A DNA stretch of 64,000 nt from Henriciella barbarensis. GTDB taxonomy: Bacteria > Pseudomonadota > Alphaproteobacteria > Caulobacterales > Hyphomonadaceae. A program made the translations under genes and the position numbers. The DNA lies in NCBI RefSeq assembly GCF_003576345.1, contig NZ_QWGB01000005.1, forward strand, positions 930,001-994,000, in the 5' to 3' direction. Positions 57,896 through 64,000 of this stretch are shown in pieces. The notes under the pieces are model-generated. The model searched no databases, was not told where the DNA came from, and saw only the letters and a list, made by a program, of their open reading frames with translations. The first letter of the stretch is position 1; every line of letters begins with the position of its first letter.

Positions 57896-58573
57896 TCAGG
57901 ATTTAAGCGGCGGCGGGGCGCGAAGTTCGACGGTCACCACAGCGAGGCCATCGCGCAGCCAGTCCGGCACTTGGGCAGACCTTGCGCCGGGTGGATGACC
58001 GGCGCGGAGCGGCGATCGTTTACGGATAAGGCCGGCCTTTCTGATACGCGGCGCCATCCTGCGGGCAAGGCGCTTCGTGGCGGCGGCCGTATCCTCGATG
58101 ACGGCGAGAAGGGCGTGGAGCCGTTCGGCCAACTTATTGGAACGGACCGTATTATCTGGTTCGGCTCTTGGTAAATGCACGTCCAGAATTTCGAGGATTC
58201 TGGGCTGCGGGCGAGGCCCGAAGCGGCCTTTCTTCTGACCCTCGATCCAGAACCCGGCGCGCAGGGAAGCGATAGGCTCGGTGAGCTGGAAACCGCGTCT
58301 TGAAGGGGCGAGGGCGGTATTGGCAGGGCGTGCGTTCCGGGTGGAAGGGCTTGTGCTTTCTGGGAGGGGTAGCAACGGGCCGAGGGCGCGCACTTCCAGC
58401 ATGAGAAGACGGCGGGCGAGGGCCTCTGCCGCCAGCAATGACGGGCGAATCCAGCGCGACGGCGTAACCGGGCCCGATTGTTCGACCATGACCAGCAAGC
58501 TGGCCGCCAACCTGGCAAGATGCTGCCAGAGGCGCTGCAGGGTCCGGTCAAGCTGGGGCGGTTCGGTCGACAT
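57896..58573 (-). CDS. Hypothetical protein, Arg/Leu/Pro-rich
   Basis: A 225-aa protein I do not recognise. The N-terminal third is helical and rich in Leu/Arg (LQRLWQHLARLAASLLVMVEQSG, LAAEALARRLLMLEVRALGPLLPLP); the middle is Pro/Ser-rich; the C-terminal third is strongly basic (AAATKRLARRMAPRIRKAGLIRKRSPLR). No signal peptide or clear membrane segment. It converges on sdhB's terminator. The SD is poor. An alternative minus frame (57934-58761) was judged less coherent. Likely a conserved hypothetical; function unknown. Confidence 0.55.
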   Translation of the reverse strand: MSTEPPQLDRTLQRLWQHLARLAASLLVMVEQSGPVTPSRWIRPSLLAAEALARRLLMLEVRALGPLLPLPESTSPSTRNARPANTALAPSRRGFQLTEPIASLRAGFWIEGQKKGRFGPRPQPRILEILDVHLPRAEPDNTVRSNKLAERLHALLAVIEDTAAATKRLARRMAPRIRKAGLIRKRSPLRAGHPPGARSAQVPDWLRDGLAVVTVELRAPPPLKS

Positions 58574-58696
58574 GAATTAAGGATAGCCGTACCCGCCAGA
58601 CATGCGGACGGAAGAATTGTTTCCAGCAGGAAATTAACCGTGATTGTGCACTTGTACGAGGCGTACTGGGTTTGAGGTTTGTGCTGTCCTATCATG

Positions 58697-58710
58697 CCCG
58701 CGAAGGCGGG
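58697..58710. repeat. Short palindrome (REP-like)
   Basis: CCCGC-GAAG-GCGGG in the sequence ATGCCCGCGAAGGCGGGG, a small intergenic hairpin left of the GIY-YIG gene. Confidence 0.5.
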
Positions 58711-58740
58711 GTATGGATGAGATAGTATATGGGGCTTACT

Positions 58741-58767
58741 GCACGAGATCCCGGCTTTCACCGGGAT
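58741..58767. repeat. Palindromic repeat, left copy flanking GIY-YIG gene
   Basis: GCACGAGATCCCGGC, identical to 59164-59178, followed by the right arm of an ATCCCGG/CCGGGAT hairpin (58748-58767) and then GAGCGG. It lies 15 nt past the GIY-YIG stop. Confidence 0.75.
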
Positions 58768-58782
58768 GAGCGGATCAGGGGG

Positions 58783-59067
58783 TCACATCAGACTGTCGGC
58801 GAGATCGAGCCAGTCCGGATTGCGCCCTTCGACGAGCTCGATCTTCCAGTCTCGCTTCCATTCCTTGATCCGGCGTTCGCGTTCGAAGGCTGACTCGCGG
58901 GTTTCGTGGACCTCGACCCAGACGAGCATTTCGCAGTTGTACCTGTCGGTGAAGCCTTTGATTATGTGCTCGCGGTGCTCCCAGGCGCGACGATTTATGT
59001 CGTCGGTCATGCCCGTATAGAGAACGCCTCTGGGCTTGTTGGTCATGATGTAGACGTAGAAGGCCAT
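58783..59067 (-). CDS. GIY-YIG nuclease-domain protein
   Basis: A 94-aa single-domain nuclease of the UPF0213/YhbQ-like group. YVYIM...GVLYTGMT is the GIY-YIG variant, NRRAWEHRE supplies the catalytic Arg, and ESAFERERRIKEWKRDWK the Glu. ATG at 59067 matches the family start; a longer frame lacks support. No partner protein is adjacent. It is enclosed by two copies of a palindromic repeat, so it may be or have been part of a mobile unit; this is inference. Confidence 0.88.
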   Translation of the reverse strand: MAFYVYIMTNKPRGVLYTGMTDDINRRAWEHREHIIKGFTDRYNCEMLVWVEVHETRESAFERERRIKEWKRDWKIELVEGRNPDWLDLADSLM

Positions 59068-59116
59068 GAACTTTGGTATGCGGCCAATAAACCGCTGCCT
59101 ACCCACAATCCGCTCG

Positions 59117-59134
59117 CCCCGGCGAAAGCCGGGG
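59117..59134. repeat. Short palindrome (REP-like)
   Basis: CCCCGGC-GAAA-GCCGGGG, upstream of the GIY-YIG gene and 37 bp inside the right copy of the larger repeat. Confidence 0.6.
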
Positions 59135-59163
59135 CCTCAGGCAGGTGGAGTACAGGGCCTGTT

Positions 59164-59190
59164 GCACGAGATCCCGGCGTTCGCCGGGAT
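59164..59190. repeat. Palindromic repeat, right copy flanking GIY-YIG gene
   Basis: Carries the same 15-nt GCACGAGATCCCGGC as the left copy in the same orientation; the hairpin ATCCCGGCG/CGCCGGGAT (59171-59190) has a 2-nt loop and is longer than in the left copy. Confidence 0.75.
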
Positions 59191-59208
59191 GATCGGCCAC
59201 CTCGGGAT

Positions 59209-59240
59209 AAAAAAAGCCCGGCAGATTGCTGCCGGGCTTT
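59209..59240 (-). terminator. Terminator after the quinone reductase gene
   Basis: 12-bp stem AAAGCCCGGCAG/CTGCCGGGCTTT with a 4-nt loop; on the minus strand it is followed by seven T. It lies 22 nt past the stop of the downstream-transcribed quinone reductase. Confidence 0.85.
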
Positions 59241-59262
59241 AGTGTTTGGTTGGCCCCAAAGC

Positions 59263-60255
59263 CTACATCGTCACGACGACTTTACCTTTGGCCTTGCGCT
59301 CCATCAGTTCGGTGATGGCGTCGGGGGCTTTTTCGAGGGGGTAGGTGTTTGACACGTGCGGCTTGATCTTGCCGGTCTCATACATCTCGAAGATTTCCTT
59401 GATGTTCTGCTCGTTTGCTTTTGGGTCGCGGGCGACGGCGGCGCCCCAGAAGACGCCGACAATGTTGCAGGATTTGAGCAGGGTGAGGTTAAGCGGCATT
59501 TTCGGAATGCCGGCCGGGAAGCCGATGACGAGGAAGCGGCCATCCCAGTTCATCGCGCGCAGGGCCGGCTCTGCATAATCGCCGCCGACCCCGTCATAGA
59601 TGACGTCCACGCCGCCGCCGCCAAGTTCCTTGATCTTGTCGGAGAGGGCTTTCTGCTGGGCTTTGTCGAGCGGGCCGCGATCATAGACGAGGCCGTGCTT
59701 TGCGCCTTTTTCGAGGGCGAGGTCGACCTTGTCCTGGCTGGACGCGGCGGCGATGACTTCCATGCCCATGGCCGCACCGAGTTCGACAGCGGCGAGGCCG
59801 ACACCGCCAGCTGCGCCGAGGACGAGCAGGGTTTCGCCGGCCTTGCAGTTGCCCCGGTCTTTCAGGGCATAATAGGAGGTGCCGTAGGTCATCAGCAGGG
59901 CGGCGGCCTCTTCAAAGGACATGGAGTCCGGGAAAGGACGCACGCGGGCCTCATCGACTTTGGCTTCTTCGGCCATACCGCCCCAGCCGATCGACCCCAT
60001 GACGCGGTCGCCGACTTTTACCTTGGTGACGCCTTCGCCGACCGATTTGACGATGCCGGAAAGCTCACCGCCCGGGGAGAAGGGGCGCTCTGGCTTGAAC
60101 TGGTACATGTCCTGGATGATGAGGACGTCTGGATAGTTCACGCCGACGGCCTTGACGTCGATCACAATTTCGCCCTTGCCGGGCTCGAGCGCGGGAACGT
60201 CTTCCAGAACGAGGGCGTCAGGTTTACCGGGCGTCTTGGAAAGTAGGGCTTTCAT
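59263..60255 (-). CDS. NADPH:quinone oxidoreductase, MDR family
   Basis: A zinc-independent medium-chain reductase (330 aa) of the quinone-oxidoreductase/crotonyl-reductase group. N-terminal GroES-like part with AVGVNYPDVLIIQDMYQ, GGELSGIVKSVGEGV, and the Rossmann motif LLVLGAAGGVGLAAVELGAA. ATG at 60255 follows AGAGGA; the 15-residue extension is not part of the family. Substrate unknown; likely quinones or enones. Confidence 0.9.
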   Translation of the reverse strand: MKALLSKTPGKPDALVLEDVPALEPGKGEIVIDVKAVGVNYPDVLIIQDMYQFKPERPFSPGGELSGIVKSVGEGVTKVKVGDRVMGSIGWGGMAEEAKVDEARVRPFPDSMSFEEAAALLMTYGTSYYALKDRGNCKAGETLLVLGAAGGVGLAAVELGAAMGMEVIAAASSQDKVDLALEKGAKHGLVYDRGPLDKAQQKALSDKIKELGGGGVDVIYDGVGGDYAEPALRAMNWDGRFLVIGFPAGIPKMPLNLTLLKSCNIVGVFWGAAVARDPKANEQNIKEIFEMYETGKIKPHVSNTYPLEKAPDAITELMERKAKGKVVVTM

Positions 60256-60389
60256 GGGCGTGTTCCTCTTGCTGTATCTTGGCAGTGTCTTGTGGGACAT
60301 GTAATTGACGGGCTGAACCTATCCATGGCACCGCGCGCTGTGAAGCATGACGCGAGGAAAAAGCACCTCGTAGCTGGAGCATTGAGAAG

Positions 60390-61262
60390 ATGGCGAAAAG
60401 CTGGGCGCTGGCCCTTCATGGTGGAGCCGGTCCGCTGAGAAAGCGTGACCATGCGGTGGCAGAGACGCATATGGCCGAGCTGTTGCGCGAGGGCGAAAAG
60501 CGTCTGGCGCGCGGCGACAAGGCGCTGGATGTGGTGCATGCGCTGGTCATCGCGCTGGAAGAGTGCGGGCATCATATTGCCGGGCGCGGGTCTTCGCCCA
60601 ACGCCATCGGCCAGTGGGAACTGGACGCGGCCATCATGGACGGGCGCACGCGCAATGCCGGGGCGGTGGCTTCGCTGCGCGGCTACAAGTCACCGGTGAC
60701 GGCGGCGCGCCTCGTCATGGAAAAGACCCCGCACGTGCTGATCACCGGCAAGGGCGCGGCGATGATTGCGCGCGAGCACAAGCTGGAAAGGGTCCACAGC
60801 CCGAAGAATTACTACAAGCCGGCGGTCAGCCGCCCCGTTAAAAAGGGTGAGCTGGCGCACGGCACGGTCGGTGTCGTCGCGCTCGATACCGATGGGCGGC
60901 TCGCGTCTGCGACCTCGACGGGCGGGCTGCTCGGCAAAACGCCGGGCCGGGTTGGCGATACGCCGATCATTGGCGCAGGGCTATGGGCAGATGAGCGGGT
61001 CGCTGTCTGCTGTACCGGGCAGGGCGAATATTTCCTGCGCACCAATGCGGCGGCGGATGTCAGCTCGCGCGTGCGCTATGGAAAGCAGCGCCTGCGCGAG
61101 GCGGCAGAAGGCTCGCTTGAGGATCTCACCCTGCTCGGCGGCGACGGTGGGATGATCTGTCTCGACGTGCTGGGCCATGTCGAAGTGGTGTTCAATGCCG
61201 AGACGATGAAGCGCGGCGTGGTGACCAGTTCTGGCCGCTTCGACGTCGCGACAATGAGGTGA
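60390..61262 (+). CDS. Isoaspartyl peptidase/L-asparaginase (Ntn hydrolase)
   Basis: Autocleaving N-terminal-nucleophile hydrolase (290 aa). Begins WALALHGGAG (family motif); cleavage is expected before Thr159 in ELAHGTVGVVALD, exposing the catalytic Thr; LASATSTGGL and VCCTGQGEYFLR follow. Removes isoaspartyl dipeptides or asparagine. No signal peptide, so cytosolic. Heads a plus-strand run to folK. Confidence 0.93.
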   Translation: MAKSWALALHGGAGPLRKRDHAVAETHMAELLREGEKRLARGDKALDVVHALVIALEECGHHIAGRGSSPNAIGQWELDAAIMDGRTRNAGAVASLRGYKSPVTAARLVMEKTPHVLITGKGAAMIAREHKLERVHSPKNYYKPAVSRPVKKGELAHGTVGVVALDTDGRLASATSTGGLLGKTPGRVGDTPIIGAGLWADERVAVCCTGQGEYFLRTNAAADVSSRVRYGKQRLREAAEGSLEDLTLLGGDGGMICLDVLGHVEVVFNAETMKRGVVTSSGRFDVATMR

Positions 61263-61269
61263 CGGACCA

Positions 61270-61620
61270 ATGAGCGGCGCGACGCTGGGCTTTTTCATTG
61301 CGGGTGTGCTGGTCGCCTTCCTGTTTGCGCTGGCAGTCCAGATGCGCGTGATGGCGGGTCTGGTGCTGCGCCGGGCCGCGCAGGCAAAGTTCAGTGAGCT
61401 GAAAGACGGCACGGCGCGTTTTGCCGTCGTGCATGCCGTGGCCGGGACAGACAAGCTGGACGCGGGCGACGCTGTCGGGGAGGCCGCGACCTGGCTGCGC
61501 ACCGAATATCCGGCCGCGATCCGCCACATCAAGATTGCCCGCCTTGCGACGGCGGTGACGGCGGTCTTGTTCCTCGCAGTGCTGGTCACGTGGCGGTTCA
61601 CGGCGGGGGCAGAAGGGTAG
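61270..61620 (+). CDS. Small membrane protein of unknown function
   Basis: A 116-aa protein with two hydrophobic helices (about 4-26 and 90-110) around a cytosolic or periplasmic middle of ~60 residues, rich in Ala/Glu/Lys. Seven nucleotides after the peptidase gene and 4 nt before the SPOUT gene, so surely co-transcribed. Unrecognised. Confidence 0.75.
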   Translation: MSGATLGFFIAGVLVAFLFALAVQMRVMAGLVLRRAAQAKFSELKDGTARFAVVHAVAGTDKLDAGDAVGEAATWLRTEYPAAIRHIKIARLATAVTAVLFLAVLVTWRFTAGAEG

Positions 61621-61624
61621 AGGC

Positions 61625-62107
61625 ATGCGCGGTTATTTTGCGATTGGGGCTGAGGGGATCTCCAAGCCGATGAACCTTGGCGCGCTGATGCGGACGGCGA
61701 ATGCGTTCGGGGCGAGCTTTGTTTTCTCAGTTGGCGCGGCTGACCGGGTGAAGCTCGCCTATAAGGCCGACACGTCCAAGACCTTCGAGAGCGTGCCCTA
61801 TTATCAGTGGAATGCGATGGACGATATCGCGCTGCCCAAGGGCTGCCAGATGGTGGGGATCGAGCTCACCGATGATGCGATCGAGCTGCCTGAGTTTCGC
61901 CACCCCAAGGCAGCGGCCTATGTGCTGGGCCGGGAGCGGGGGGATCTGTCGCCGGAAATGCTGGCGCGCTGCGACCATGTGGTGAAGATCCCGACCAAAT
62001 TCTGCATTAATGTCAGCCTTGCGGGCGCGCTGGTCATGTATGACCGGGTGCTGTCCATGGGCGGCTTTCGTGACCGGCCGGTGATGCCGGGTGGGCCGAA
62101 CGTATGA
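61625..62107 (+). CDS. SPOUT-family (TrmH-like) RNA methyltransferase
   Basis: A 160-aa trefoil-knot methyltransferase without an N-terminal substrate domain. KPMNLGALMRTANAFGA, YVLGRERGDLSPEMLARCD and IPTKFCINVSLAGALVMYDRV are the SAM-binding knot motifs. The RNA target is unknown; small TrmH-like forms act on tRNA or rRNA 2'-O. Overlaps folP by 4 nt. Confidence 0.88.
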   Translation: MRGYFAIGAEGISKPMNLGALMRTANAFGASFVFSVGAADRVKLAYKADTSKTFESVPYYQWNAMDDIALPKGCQMVGIELTDDAIELPEFRHPKAAAYVLGRERGDLSPEMLARCDHVVKIPTKFCINVSLAGALVMYDRVLSMGGFRDRPVMPGGPNV

Positions 62108-62949
62108 GCGGTATGGGCCGCGAAGATCGCATCCGTCTGCGCGATAGCTTGCTGGCGGAGGCGCGCGCTCGCCCGCTGATCATGGGTATCCTCAATGTAA
62201 CGCCGGACAGTTTCTCTGATGGCGGCAAGTTCGATGAGGCAGGCGCGGCGCTTGCCCATGCTGAGGCGATGGTGGCGGCGGGCGCTGACATTCTGGACGT
62301 TGGCGGCGAGTCGACTCGGCCCGGCGCGGCGCCGGTCAGCGAGGCTGATGAGCTGGCGCGGACCGTCTCTGTGGTGGAGGCACTGGCGGGGCCAGGCCGG
62401 GTGCCTGTCTCGATTGATACCTACAAGTCAGGCGTTGCGAAGGCGGCGACCGCAGCGGGCGCAGTGATCGTCAATGATGTGTCGGCGATGTCGGACCCGA
62501 CGATTGTCGGTGTCGCGGCGGATGCGGGCGCAGCCTATGTGCTGACCTATAATCGCGGCGTGAAGGATGGGGCGCTGGATGCGAGCGCGGACATGCTGGC
62601 CTTTTTTGAGGCCGCGATTGTCCGCTGTGAGGGCGAGGGCCTGAAGCGCGCGCACATCATCCTCGACCCGGGTGTCGGCTTTGCGAAGACCTATGCGCAG
62701 AATTTCGAGGTGCTGGCCGCCACGTCCGATCTCGTCAGCCTTGGCCTGCCAGTGCTGATCGGCGTGTCGCGCAAATCCTTCATCGGCAAGCGCCTTGGAA
62801 TTGAGGTGGCAGCGGAGCGGGATGCAGCGTCTGTCGCTGTCGGTCTCGACTCGCTGCGCAGGGGCGCGCATATGCTGCGCGTGCATGATGTTGCTGCCCA
62901 CCGGCAGGCGATCGAGCTTTGGGAGACAATAGATAATGCGGCGCACTGA
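62104..62949 (+). CDS. folP: Dihydropteroate synthase
   Basis: Condenses p-aminobenzoate with the pterin diphosphate in folate synthesis (281 aa; target of sulfonamides in general). LIMGILNVTPDSFSDGG, GADILDVGGESTRPGA, PVSIDTYKSGVAKAA, ILDPGVGFAKT and VLIGVSRKSFIG. Overlaps folB by 14 nt. Confidence 0.97.
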   Translation: MSGMGREDRIRLRDSLLAEARARPLIMGILNVTPDSFSDGGKFDEAGAALAHAEAMVAAGADILDVGGESTRPGAAPVSEADELARTVSVVEALAGPGRVPVSIDTYKSGVAKAATAAGAVIVNDVSAMSDPTIVGVAADAGAAYVLTYNRGVKDGALDASADMLAFFEAAIVRCEGEGLKRAHIILDPGVGFAKTYAQNFEVLAATSDLVSLGLPVLIGVSRKSFIGKRLGIEVAAERDAASVAVGLDSLRRGAHMLRVHDVAAHRQAIELWETIDNAAH

Positions 62950-63304
62950 ACGGGTCTTTGTCGAGAACCTTGGTATTCACGGCTTTCACGGCCTCATCGC
63001 CGAGGAAAAGAGCCTCGGCCAGAAATTCTATGCTGATATCGAGTGTCTTGTGGCGCGCGATGAGGCCCCGTCCGACACGATGAACGATGCGGTCGACTAT
63101 GGGAAAGTCTGCGACCTGGCGCATGACATCTCTGCTAGCGGGCCCTTCAACCTGATCGAGACGCTGGCCGAGCGGATCGGGCATGGCGTGATGGAGACGT
63201 TTCCGCTGGTCTCGACCGTGCGCGTGCGCATCCGCAAGCCGAATGCACCGATCCGGCATTTCCTCGATCATGTCGGCGTGGAGATCGAACTTAGCCGTGA
63301 CTAG
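62936..63304 (+). CDS. folB: Dihydroneopterin aldolase
   Basis: Cleaves dihydroneopterin to 6-hydroxymethyl-dihydropterin (122 aa). VFVENLGIHGFHGLIAEEKSLGQKF and IETLAERIGHGVME with the catalytic Lys/Glu area; VRVRIRKPNAPI near the end. Fully embedded between folP and folK by overlaps (14 and 8 nt). Confidence 0.95.
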   Translation: MRRTERVFVENLGIHGFHGLIAEEKSLGQKFYADIECLVARDEAPSDTMNDAVDYGKVCDLAHDISASGPFNLIETLAERIGHGVMETFPLVSTVRVRIRKPNAPIRHFLDHVGVEIELSRD

Positions 63305-63776
63305 TGCGGCGTTAGCGTTCGGCTCCAACCTTGGCGACAGCGCCGGGATGATCGGCCGGGCGATTGAGGCGCTGGATGCGATGACGGGTGTGTCGGTAAC
63401 CGCGCGCTCCAGCCTCTATGCGACCCCGCCATGGGGTGTTGAGGACCAGCCTGATTTCGTGAATGCCTGCGCGCTGGTGGAAACCGGTCTTGCGCCGCTG
63501 GAACTGCTAATCGCGTGCAAGGACCTTGAGGCCGCGCTTGGCCGCATGCCGGGCGAGCGGTGGGGGCCGCGTTTCATTGATATTGATGTGCTTTGGATGG
63601 ACGGTGTCTCAGTCGAAAGCGAGCGGCTGACCCTGCCGCATCCGCGCATGACAGAGCGGGCCTTCGTGCTGGTGCCACTGACGGAGATTGCGCCAGAGCT
63701 GATTGTCGGGGGGCGGGCGGTTGCTGATTGGGTCAGCTCGGTGGAGGCTGGCGGGATCAGGAAGCTGACAGACTGA
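63297..63776 (+). CDS. folK: 2-amino-4-hydroxy-6-hydroxymethyldihydropteridine pyrophosphokinase
   Basis: Adds diphosphate to 6-hydroxymethyl-dihydropterin before FolP (159 aa). AALAFGSNLGD near the start, VYATPPWG-like, and WGPRFIDIDVLWMDG with PHPRMTERAFVLVPL. GTG at 63297 overlaps the folB 3' end by 8 nt and matches the family's length; longer readings do not. Confidence 0.95.
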   Translation: MTSAALAFGSNLGDSAGMIGRAIEALDAMTGVSVTARSSLYATPPWGVEDQPDFVNACALVETGLAPLELLIACKDLEAALGRMPGERWGPRFIDIDVLWMDGVSVESERLTLPHPRMTERAFVLVPLTEIAPELIVGGRAVADWVSSVEAGGIRKLTD

Positions 63777-63784
63777 GGCTGATC

Positions 63785-63892
63785 CTAACCCTGATAGATC
63801 GATCCAGCCGGGGCGAAGGCCATGATGAGGGTCAGGGCGGCGATGAGCGCGAGCGCGGCAAGCGAGAGGCCTTTTGAGAAACCCTGGGTCAT
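63785..63892 (-). CDS. Small membrane protein, 35 residues
   Basis: A 35-aa open frame MTQGFSKGLSLAALALIAALTLIMAFAPAGSIYQG with one strong hydrophobic helix and an AAGGA ribosome site a few nucleotides before ATG 63892. It converges on folK (9 nt between stops). Function unknown; real translation is likely but not certain. Confidence 0.5.
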   Translation of the reverse strand: MTQGFSKGLSLAALALIAALTLIMAFAPAGSIYQG

Positions 63893-64000
63893 GATCCTTG
63901 TCCTTCGGCGCGCGGCCTTGCTGTTCCGGTGATCTTCCGGACTGTGTCCAACCCGGCGGATGTAAGAAGTTATCGGGCAAGAAACATGCTGCACTGCGAA

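Noticed and set aside
57934-58761. Alternative 275-codon minus-strand frame over the hypothetical at 57896-58573
   Set aside because: Ser/Pro/Arg-rich with scattered Cys and no coherent pattern; the chosen frame has amphipathic helices and better protein character.
1-64000. tRNA, rRNA, CRISPR, insertion sequence, prophage
   Set aside because: No cloverleaf T-loop signatures with CCA-type ends, no regularly spaced repeats, and no transposase or phage genes were seen by reading; a tRNA or sRNA search program was not available.

Overview
The window is a gene-dense, high-G+C (about 60% by eye) chromosomal segment of an alphaproteobacterium, most likely from the Caulobacterales/Hyphomonadaceae side of the class. 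The evidence is the gene order mnmE-rho-hemJ-hemE / intergenic / ppsR-maf-aroE-coaE-dnaQ, CtrA-type TTAA-N7-TTAA motifs in the hemE-ppsR gap (the arrangement of the Caulobacter origin Cori), a CenR-like regulator, PhyR, and several envelope proteins typical of this group. No tRNA, rRNA, CRISPR array, insertion sequence or prophage was seen. The genus cannot be fixed from the sequence alone.

Layout. 1-13.8 kb: end of argH, tlpA, a phytase-like esterase lipoprotein, cobT-cobS, an amidohydrolase lipoprotein, rpmB, a DUF3108 protein, xthA, a CenR-like regulator, an L,D-transpeptidase, yggS, a TenI/ThiE-like protein, a possible NtrZ and a porin. 13.8-18.4 kb: DUF3576-leuS-lptE-holA on the plus strand. 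18.4-26.9 kb: parB-parA-rsmG-mnmG-mnmE-rho-hemJ-hemE on the minus strand, with four parS-like sites inside rsmG, mnmG and mnmE. 26.9-27.3 kb: candidate oriC, the only gap over 300 bp. 27.3-34.1 kb: ppsR-maf-aroE-coaE-dnaQ (4-nt overlaps), secB (minus), then timA-mltA-smr. 34.1-38.7 kb: hisE-F-A-H and hisB, split by a periplasmic M20 peptidase in the opposite orientation. 38.9-44.0 kb: an EAL phosphodiesterase, hslVU, an HxlR regulator and phyR. 44.1-54.3 kb, all minus: an adenosine-kinase-like gene, a transaldolase, UDP-xylose synthase, UDP-glucose dehydrogenase, phosphomannomutase/phosphoglucomutase, a glutamine amidotransferase, an ABC exporter and a DUF885 peptidase. 54.3-57.8 kb: sdhCDAB with its terminator. 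57.9-64 kb: a hypothetical, a GIY-YIG gene between palindromic repeats, a quinone reductase, an isoaspartyl peptidase, a small membrane protein, a SPOUT methyltransferase and folP-folB-folK.

How it works together. The centre is a replication and segregation locus: oriC with CtrA and DnaA motifs, ParA/ParB and a parS cluster 3-7 kb away, plus holA and dnaQ replisome genes. On both sides of oriC the nearest genes are transcribed away from the origin. Envelope biogenesis (LptE, MltA, L,D-transpeptidase, porin, SecB, CenR-like) and stress control (PhyR, HslVU) make up much of the rest. The points most worth a second look are the oriC/CtrA layout, the parS sequences written into three protein-coding genes, a plus-strand terminator beside phyR with no obvious gene, the GIY-YIG gene between direct palindromic repeats, and the peptidase interrupting the his cluster.
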